A stretch of 53,583 nucleotides of DNA, from the NCBI GenBank assembly GCA_017548605.1, contig JAFYZT010000019.1, forward strand, positions 1-53,583, in the 5' to 3' direction. This document shows, piece by piece, positions 47,697 through 53,583 of this stretch; position 1 is the stretch's first letter, and every line of letters starts with the position of its first letter. The notes below the pieces were generated by a model. That model did not search any database, was not told the DNA's origin, and saw nothing but the letters and a program-made list of their open reading frames with translations. The DNA comes from Prevotella sp. Lineage in GTDB: Bacteria; Bacteroidota; Bacteroidia; Bacteroidales; Bacteroidaceae. The translations under genes and the position numbers were made by a program.

Positions 47697-50600
47697 AAAA
47701 CATGATGAAAAGAACAATGAAGGATACGGTAGGTTCAACAAGGAAGGCAACCTTGCTGGCGGCATTGCTGCTGTCCGGCCTTCAAGTCTGTGCCCAGAGC
47801 GGGAGTCCGGAGGCTGTCAACCTCGACCATTTCAGGACGCCGGAGGCGTCGGCCTTCAAGAAATACGGTGAGGAGTCCGTCAATGAATATACCGGGACGG
47901 CCGACATCTCCGTCCCCCTGCACACGGTAAAGTGCAAGGATATAGAGATTCCCATCGTCCTGCGCTACGACGCCTCTGGCATCAAGGTGGATCAGGAGGC
48001 GTCCTGGGTGGGGCTCGGATGGAACCTGACGGTAGGAGGCTGCATCAACTACGTGTGTGCCGGCGGCCACGACCTGTATAACGCGCCGGACATCCCCAAT
48101 GCGGTGTGGACGGAATACCTGTCGTCCAAGTTCAGTATCTCTACCTACGGGAACCATGAGTACAAGACCCAGACCAGGTATTACGTCTGCAACCCCAATG
48201 AAAATTCCAACTGGATGTCAAGCCTGCCGTACACTCCGCAGGACTTCATCCTTTCATACACCGACAACATCGGCGGGGGACAGGGAATGAAGGAATACGT
48301 GGACTGGGGCTTCGGCGAGCGCGACTTCTATTCCGTCAACGTCATGGGCAAGTCGTTCATGTTCTTCATCGACCCGTTCACCCTGAAGGTGTTCACCATA
48401 GGCAAGGCCGGGGAGGACTTCATCGTTGAGCCGGATTATCCGTCTGACCCTGAAAGGGGTGTCGGCAACCAGCCGGACATATATAAATGGACGATAACGG
48501 ATTCCGACGGGTTCGTCTATACCTTTGAGGAGGGAGACAAGTTCCAGTACGACCCCCAGACAGCCGCGACATACACGTCATGCTGGTATCTCACGAAGAT
48601 ACAGTCTCCCACGGGTGAGGTGGCCGAACTCTGCTACAGCACGCTCACCAGGCCGAGCCGCAGGGTAAGGTTCGAGTCCTTCAGGCTGCCCGTCCCTCAC
48701 GGAGGAGGGCTGGCGTGCTGCGCGAACGTCTCACAGGCATCGTACAGCAGTTCGCTGCAGAGTCAGGGCTCAAGTACGTACGTGACATCCCATTACCTCA
48801 GGGAGATAAGGACGGGCAACCAGACGGTGAGGTTCGCCACGTCGGAGAGCAATGAATGCAGCGGGAGGAAACTGGATGCCGTGACGGTCCTGTCCAATGA
48901 CAGCGCCACGGTCAGGACCTTCGCTTTCTCCTACGGCAGGTTCGGCTGTTCCACCGTCGGGGGGAACTACGCCCCGGCGGACACGCTGACCCTCTCCGAA
49001 TACAGGCTGAAACTGGAGAGCGTCAGGGAGATTGCCTCCCGGGACACGCTTACGACCGGCTTTTCCTACGACCCGACGGACCTGCCGTCGAGAAAGTCGT
49101 GCGCGCAGGATTTCTGGGGGTATTACAACGGGCGGGAGAACAACGTGCCGGGACGGGGCCATTCGCTGATACCGGCACCGCAGGGATTCATGTCGTCACA
49201 CTACACCCAGGCGCTGGGCAACTATTCACTGAATGGTGCCGACAGGTTCAGCCGCGGCACCTACATGCAGGCCGCCGTGCTCAACAGGGTGGACTATCCC
49301 ACGGGAGGCTGGACCACCTATGAATATGAGCCGAACACCGTCCCGACGAATGATTACACCCTGACGGAGCAGTACAGGGAAAAGCAGTACGATGTCTCGG
49401 TCCTCGCAAGGTTCACCGTCTCCACCTCCCCGTACGGGCTGGTGGTGGACCAGAGCGAGCAGAGTAAGGATTTCACGCTCACGCAGGAGGCCTCGCTGGA
49501 CCTCTCCCTGCTGTGCAGCGGAAGCGACCAACTGTCAGGGAAGGAACTGAAGACCCAGATATACCGGCAGTCAGGCCAGACATACACCCTGGTTGAATCC
49601 GACACGCTGACGTTCATCCCCAGTTCCCAGGCACCCTCCCACATACGGAGCCTGACGCTCCCGGCAGGGAATTACTTCCTCCTGGTAGTACCGATCAGCG
49701 ACAACAACAACCTTCCCTTTAACATCAACTGCTATCTGGACGGCTGGTATCAGGAGACCCTTTCGCAGGCATACTATACGCTCCCGTGCGGAGGCCTGCG
49801 GATAAGGAAAATCAGCCATTTCGACCATGACGGCGAAAGTGTCAACTACACCACCTACGACTACGACAGCAACGGGATGACCTCCGGAAGACTGCTGGAC
49901 AGGATAGAGACGATAGATCTCGCGCACTGCTACAACATGGATCCCGTGGGCGGCGCTCCGGGAACGCATGACGTGGAAGTGTATACAATAGGCACGGGAC
50001 ATTCCCGCCTGCCCGCGTTCTTCGCGTCCTGCAACCCCGGCACCGTCGGCTATTCCAAGGTGACGAGGAGCAGGTACGACGCGGCGGGCAACCTCGAGAA
50101 GCGCGTGGTCACGTCCTACAGGAACAACGAGCCCCAGAATATGTACGGCATCGACTATTATGCTTCTTTTGACAACGGCCAGACAGAGAGGCAGGAGATC
50201 CGTGACGCGTCGGATGCCGTCGTCGCAAGGACGGTGAACACATACGAGAACAACATGGACGACCGCTATACGGTCAACATGGTGGCGAAATACAAATGCC
50301 TCAACCACGGGCCTTCCTCCCCTCCCGCCACCCTGACGCTGGTGGTGTACGACCCGCCGAGCACCACTCCCACGAGCACCACGGACATGGGCGACCCCGG
50401 TACGGAGGGCGTCGCCGACGTACTGCGCTACCCGTTCATCCTCTCAAGGACCGAACTGACCGCCACCGTGAGTACGGAGTACTGCCCGGACAGTACCGCC
50501 GTCATCAGGACAAGGGAGTATCAGTATAACGGTACCAACCACCAGGTGTCGCGGATTGACGAGAGCACGGGCCTGCCAGGCCGTGTCCAGCGGACGAGCA

Positions 50601-51229
50601 TCACCTACACGGCGGACGGGACGGATGCCGTCAGCATTGCCATGAGGAACGCCCACAGGCTGAACGACGTGGTGGAGACCAGGGACATCTTCGTGGAAGG
50701 CGGTCAGGAGAGGCGCATGTGCACGCAGCATACCAACTATGCGGCCGTTACGATCAACGACACTATTTATTACCTGCCCGTCTCGTATGCCACGTCAACA
50801 GGCAGCGAGACACCCGAGATACGCGTGACATATTCCTATGACGGGATGAGAAACGTCCGTGCCGTCACGGCCGACAGCATCGAGACGGTCTATCTCTGGT
50901 CGTACAAAGGCCAGTATCCGGTCGCCAAAATCGAAGGGCTGACATACGCCGCGGTGGAGGCTGCCGTGGGAGCCGCGGCCATCTCCCATCTGCTGCAGGC
51001 GGCCGCACCGGGCGCGACGGAACTCAGTTCCATGCGCAATGCCGTCGAGACGGCCGGAGGACATGTGACCACCTATACCTACAGGCTCCTCGTCGGCATC
51101 GACTCCGCGACGCTGCCCAACGGCTGTACGGTCTATTACGAGTATGACGGATTAGGACGGCTTTCCAGGATCGTTGACCACGACGGTAACGTCGTCTCCA
51201 CCAACAGTTATAACTACAGGAGGCCATGA
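47693..51229 (+). CDS. Large exported YD/RHS-type protein (upstream partner)
   Basis: The product has 1178 residues. A signal peptide (hydrophobic LLAALLLSGLQVCAQ near residue 20-35) is followed by a region with SVNEYTGTADISVPLHTV and IPIVLRYDASGIKVDQEASW, then VGLGWNLTVGG. This is the standard N-terminal module of Bacteroidetes RHS/SpvB-like proteins. A long beta-rich body follows. Near the end are YD-type repeats (VTYSYDGMRNVRAVTADS, YYEYDGLGRLSRIVDHDGN). It ends after NSYNYRRP without an RHS core or toxin domain, which would come from the next gene. Start overlaps the previous gene by ATGA, and its stop overlaps the next in the same way (51226-51229), so the three proteins are made in a coupled manner. 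Confidence 0.88.
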   Translation: MKNMMKRTMKDTVGSTRKATLLAALLLSGLQVCAQSGSPEAVNLDHFRTPEASAFKKYGEESVNEYTGTADISVPLHTVKCKDIEIPIVLRYDASGIKVDQEASWVGLGWNLTVGGCINYVCAGGHDLYNAPDIPNAVWTEYLSSKFSISTYGNHEYKTQTRYYVCNPNENSNWMSSLPYTPQDFILSYTDNIGGGQGMKEYVDWGFGERDFYSVNVMGKSFMFFIDPFTLKVFTIGKAGEDFIVEPDYPSDPERGVGNQPDIYKWTITDSDGFVYTFEEGDKFQYDPQTAATYTSCWYLTKIQSPTGEVAELCYSTLTRPSRRVRFESFRLPVPHGGGLACCANVSQASYSSSLQSQGSSTYVTSHYLREIRTGNQTVRFATSESNECSGRKLDAVTVLSNDSATVRTFAFSYGRFGCSTVGGNYAPADTLTLSEYRLKLESVREIASRDTLTTGFSYDPTDLPSRKSCAQDFWGYYNGRENNVPGRGHSLIPAPQGFMSSHYTQALGNYSLNGADRFSRGTYMQAAVLNRVDYPTGGWTTYEYEPNTVPTNDYTLTEQYREKQYDVSVLARFTVSTSPYGLVVDQSEQSKDFTLTQEASLDLSLLCSGSDQLSGKELKTQIYRQSGQTYTLVESDTLTFIPSSQAPSHIRSLTLPAGNYFLLVVPISDNNNLPFNINCYLDGWYQETLSQAYYTLPCGGLRIRKISHFDHDGESVNYTTYDYDSNGMTSGRLLDRIETIDLAHCYNMDPVGGAPGTHDVEVYTIGTGHSRLPAFFASCNPGTVGYSKVTRSRYDAAGNLEKRVVTSYRNNEPQNMYGIDYYASFDNGQTERQEIRDASDAVVARTVNTYENNMDDRYTVNMVAKYKCLNHGPSSPPATLTLVVYDPPSTTPTSTTDMGDPGTEGVADVLRYPFILSRTELTATVSTEYCPDSTAVIRTREYQYNGTNHQVSRIDESTGLPGRVQRTSITYTADGTDAVSIAMRNAHRLNDVVETRDIFVEGGQERRMCTQHTNYAAVTINDTIYYLPVSYATSTGSETPEIRVTYSYDGMRNVRAVTADSIETVYLWSYKGQYPVAKIEGLTYAAVEAAVGAAAISHLLQAAAPGATELSSMRNAVETAGGHVTTYTYRLLVGIDSATLPNGCTVYYEYDGLGRLSRIVDHDGNVVSTNSYNYRRP

Positions 51230-53583
51230 ACGGGATGATGAGCTTGACAAAGACAATGACGATGGACAGGAAGGAGAGACATATGACAGTCACGGCGGTG
51301 ATGGCCGTGACGGTGCTGGTTGCACTCACGGCACTGCCCTGCCCCGCCCGGGCGCAGGACACCTCGCGGAACTTCGTCAAGTCCGTGACGATGCTCAACG
51401 CCCAAGGGACGGACTCCCTCGAGGCCGTGCAGTACTGCGACGGGCTGGGCAGGCCGACCGTCGCCGTCGCCACCGCAGGCACGCAGAGCCAGACGGCATG
51501 CACCCTGACGACCTACGACGGCTCGGGACGCGAGAGGCGCAGGTACGTCCCCGTGCCGGGCAGCGGACTCGGCTATATGGGCGAAAGCGACATCCAGGCG
51601 GCTTCCTACGGCTTCTACACGGACGGCGGGGGCTTCACCGAGAACCACTACGACGCCCTCGACAGGGTGACCGCCGTTGACCTCGCCGGCGACGCATGGC
51701 GGCAGGCGGGCAGGCGGGACGGGACGGCATACCTCGCCAACACCCTCGCCGACGGGGTACTCCACTACGAGGCTCCCGAGGACGGGACCTTCAACCTGAC
51801 ACTGCCGGAGAACACTTCCTTCCAGTACTACCCGGCGGGCTCGCTTGTCAAGACGGTGTCCCGAGACGCCGACAGCGTGTGCGTCACGGTCTTCACCGAC
51901 CTCACCGGCAGGAAGGTGCTCGAGCGCACCGCGGCGGGGGACACGTACTATGTCTATAACCACCTCGGGCAACTCCGCTTCGTCCTCACCCCGGCATTTG
52001 AAATAATCTCACGCTCAAAGGCAATGTTTGCCTATGAATACCGTTATGACCATAGGGGGCGAGTCATTGAGAAGATACTGCCCGGCGACGCCCCGGCAGG
52101 CATCACCGTCCAGTACTGGTACGACAGGGCCGACCGCACGGCCTACGTGCAGGATGCCGCGCTCGGCAGCCGCTACAGGTTCTTCCTGTACGACCGCCTC
52201 GGCAGGCTCTGCGTGCAGGGGACATGCAGCGGAGGAAACCGGAGCGACACCATCTTCGCCGTGACGGCCTGCACGGGCGGCAGCGGGGGTGTCTGCAACA
52301 CGGGCTACACGGCTCCCTACACCATCAGCGACCCGCAACTCGAGATCGTCAACTACTACGACAACTACGGCTTCACAAGTAACAACAGCCTCACGAATAT
52401 CATGCCTGTGGTGAGCATCAATACCGACCAGCAACGGTATGCCGTCGGCTCCCTGACGGGACAGGTGGCATATACCACCGGCGGCCCTGCCGGCGGGACC
52501 GTCGGCACGGTCAGCGTGTACGACCGGAAGGGACGGGTCGTCCGTTCCGTGCGCAAGGGGCTCGGCGGACGCACCGAGGACGTGAGCACGGCCTATTCGT
52601 TCACCGATGCCGTGGACACCGTCAGGGCCGTCGTCGGCGTCGGGTACGGGAGCGACTTCACCGCGAACACTGTCTATACCTACGACAAGGGCAGGAAGAC
52701 GAAGATGACGGTGTCTGTCAGCCACGGCCGTCCGGCGGTGTCGCGCCTGACGGAATACGCATACGACGCCGTGGGCAGGCTGACCGGCAGGCAGAGGCAG
52801 CTCACCGGCACGGGCAGGTCGGCATGCTCGTACTCCTACGACGTACACGGCTGGCCGACGGCCATCGACAACGGGACGTTCCAGGAACGGCTGTACTATG
52901 CCGACGGCCTGGACGGAGGATGCTGGAACGGCAACATCAGCACCGTGAAGTGGAAGTCGGGCGGCGACAACACCTTCAAGGGATACAACCTGAAGTACGA
53001 CGGCACGGGACGGCTGTACGGCGCGGTCTTCGGCACGGGCGACGACCTCACGGGCTATCCGGACTACTACAGCGAGAACGTGGAGTATGACTGCAACGGC
53101 AACGTCACCCGCCTGCGGCGCAGCGGGCTGACGGACAACATGCACGGCGCATTCGGACTGGTGGACAACCTCTACATGACATACACGGGCAACAGGCTCA
53201 CGAGCGTGCGCGACAACGCCTCGCACCTGTACTATGCGGGGGCCACTGACTTCGACGGGATGACGGGGGAGAACCCCCTGACATACGATGCCTCGGGCGC
53301 GCTCACGAGCGACGCGGGGCGCGGGATGGCGAGGATAGACTACGACCTCTGCGGCAACCCCGTGCGCATACAGTTCACCGACGGCAGCGTGACCAGGTAC
53401 ATATACAGCGCGGCGGGTGAGAAGCTGCGCGTGACGCACCTCACGGCGGTGCCGAACATCACCGTCCCCATCGGCACGGCCAGGGAACTGGCACCGTCGG
53501 AGATACTGAGCACCGACTCCACCGACTACCTGCTCGGGGGTACGCTTACGATGAAGAACGGGCGCATTGACAGGTACCTGTTC
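51226..53583 (+). CDS. RHS/YD-repeat protein, DUF6443-like start (runs off right edge)
   Basis: The plus frame is open from ATG 51226 to the window end (786 codons, no stop). A long N-region leads to a signal peptide (ALTALPCPARAQ); ATG 51283 is an alternative start. The first domain (NFVKSVTMLNAQGTDSLEAV, QYCDGLGRPTVAVAT, TTYDGSGRERRRYVPVPGSG) resembles DUF6443, the usual head of Bacteroidetes RHS proteins. YD repeats follow: YRYDHRGRVIEKILPG, YDRLGRLCVQG, YDRKGRVVRSV, YAYDAVGRLTGRQRQ, YDLCGNPVRIQF. The last visible residues (GGTLTMKNGRIDRYLF) are what normally precedes the RHS core (DHLGN). The core and a variable C-terminal, perhaps toxin, domain should lie just beyond the edge. A 474-codon antisense ORF here is a shadow. 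Confidence 0.88.
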   Translation, partial: MNGMMSLTKTMTMDRKERHMTVTAVMAVTVLVALTALPCPARAQDTSRNFVKSVTMLNAQGTDSLEAVQYCDGLGRPTVAVATAGTQSQTACTLTTYDGSGRERRRYVPVPGSGLGYMGESDIQAASYGFYTDGGGFTENHYDALDRVTAVDLAGDAWRQAGRRDGTAYLANTLADGVLHYEAPEDGTFNLTLPENTSFQYYPAGSLVKTVSRDADSVCVTVFTDLTGRKVLERTAAGDTYYVYNHLGQLRFVLTPAFEIISRSKAMFAYEYRYDHRGRVIEKILPGDAPAGITVQYWYDRADRTAYVQDAALGSRYRFFLYDRLGRLCVQGTCSGGNRSDTIFAVTACTGGSGGVCNTGYTAPYTISDPQLEIVNYYDNYGFTSNNSLTNIMPVVSINTDQQRYAVGSLTGQVAYTTGGPAGGTVGTVSVYDRKGRVVRSVRKGLGGRTEDVSTAYSFTDAVDTVRAVVGVGYGSDFTANTVYTYDKGRKTKMTVSVSHGRPAVSRLTEYAYDAVGRLTGRQRQLTGTGRSACSYSYDVHGWPTAIDNGTFQERLYYADGLDGGCWNGNISTVKWKSGGDNTFKGYNLKYDGTGRLYGAVFGTGDDLTGYPDYYSENVEYDCNGNVTRLRRSGLTDNMHGAFGLVDNLYMTYTGNRLTSVRDNASHLYYAGATDFDGMTGENPLTYDASGALTSDAGRGMARIDYDLCGNPVRIQFTDGSVTRYIYSAAGEKLRVTHLTAVPNITVPIGTARELAPSEILSTDSTDYLLGGTLTMKNGRIDRYLF

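Noticed and set aside
52015-53439. 474-codon reverse ORF at the right end
   Set aside because: The sense frame from 51226 is an RHS/YD protein with clear motifs; the reverse reading is Val/Arg/Ala-rich, as expected of GC-rich shadow frames.

Overview
The window looks like chromosome of a Bacteroidales bacterium, most probably Prevotella or a close relative. Genes are preceded by the phylum's TAnnTTTG -7 box, often with TTG about 19-20 bases upstream, instead of sigma70-type boxes. Shine-Dalgarno sites are nearly absent. Surface proteins carry Por/type IX secretion (T9SS) tails, a BspA-like leucine-rich protein and a Fibrobacter-type paralogous domain (FSMP) are present, and the parA-parB-DUF5683-MltD-RelA/SpoT gene order is one I associate with this phylum.

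Layout. 1-432 (-): the start of an exported protein that runs off the left edge and is homologous to 46620-47696. 568-14417: core genes (START-like protein, tRNA-Met, split 5'-nucleotidase, rplS, stand-alone AICAR transformylase, flippase-like membrane protein, PepD, CorA, a DUF349 protein with a tandem-repeat N-terminus, GH43 glycosidase). Just after tRNA-Met a 26-bp copy of its 3' end lies 268 bp downstream, and a decayed surface-protein tail is trapped between the copies. 14440-25903: a composite genomic island ending at tRNA-Gln(CTG). It has a tyrosine integrase, an AlbA/Schlafen-type protein, an iteron-like array, a TPR membrane regulator with a BspA/FSMP surface protein, a truncated mobilization gene, a broken TonB-domain gene and an intact TonB-domain protein. 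Three copies of the tRNA-Gln 3'-end core (14505, 23957, 25832) mark its junctions. 26078-43171: housekeeping block (rsfS, ftsH, cdsA, phosphoesterase, AEC transporter, GH5, DUF4143 ATPase, lpxB, surE, parAB, DUF5683, MltD-like transglycosylase with a repeat tail, RelA/SpoT). 43247-53583: pectinesterase, a second TPR membrane regulator, a DUF3244 protein, and a translationally coupled three-gene RHS/YD locus open at the right edge.

The genes fall into three working groups: envelope and growth control (LpxB, CdsA, FtsH, RelA/SpoT, ParAB, MltD); plant polysaccharide use (GH43, GH5, pectinesterase), typical of gut or rumen Prevotella; and accessory surface systems in mobile or recombined DNA, twice headed by a lipid-anchored TPR regulator next to secreted proteins.

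The most notable structures are the tRNA-linked island and scar that both carry FSMP surface-protein sequence, the TGTGGCA array at 18051-18270, the RHS locus with its left-edge homologue, a CorA leader with a short upstream ORF, and two families of intergenic repeats. All calls are from reading the sequence; no database search was run.
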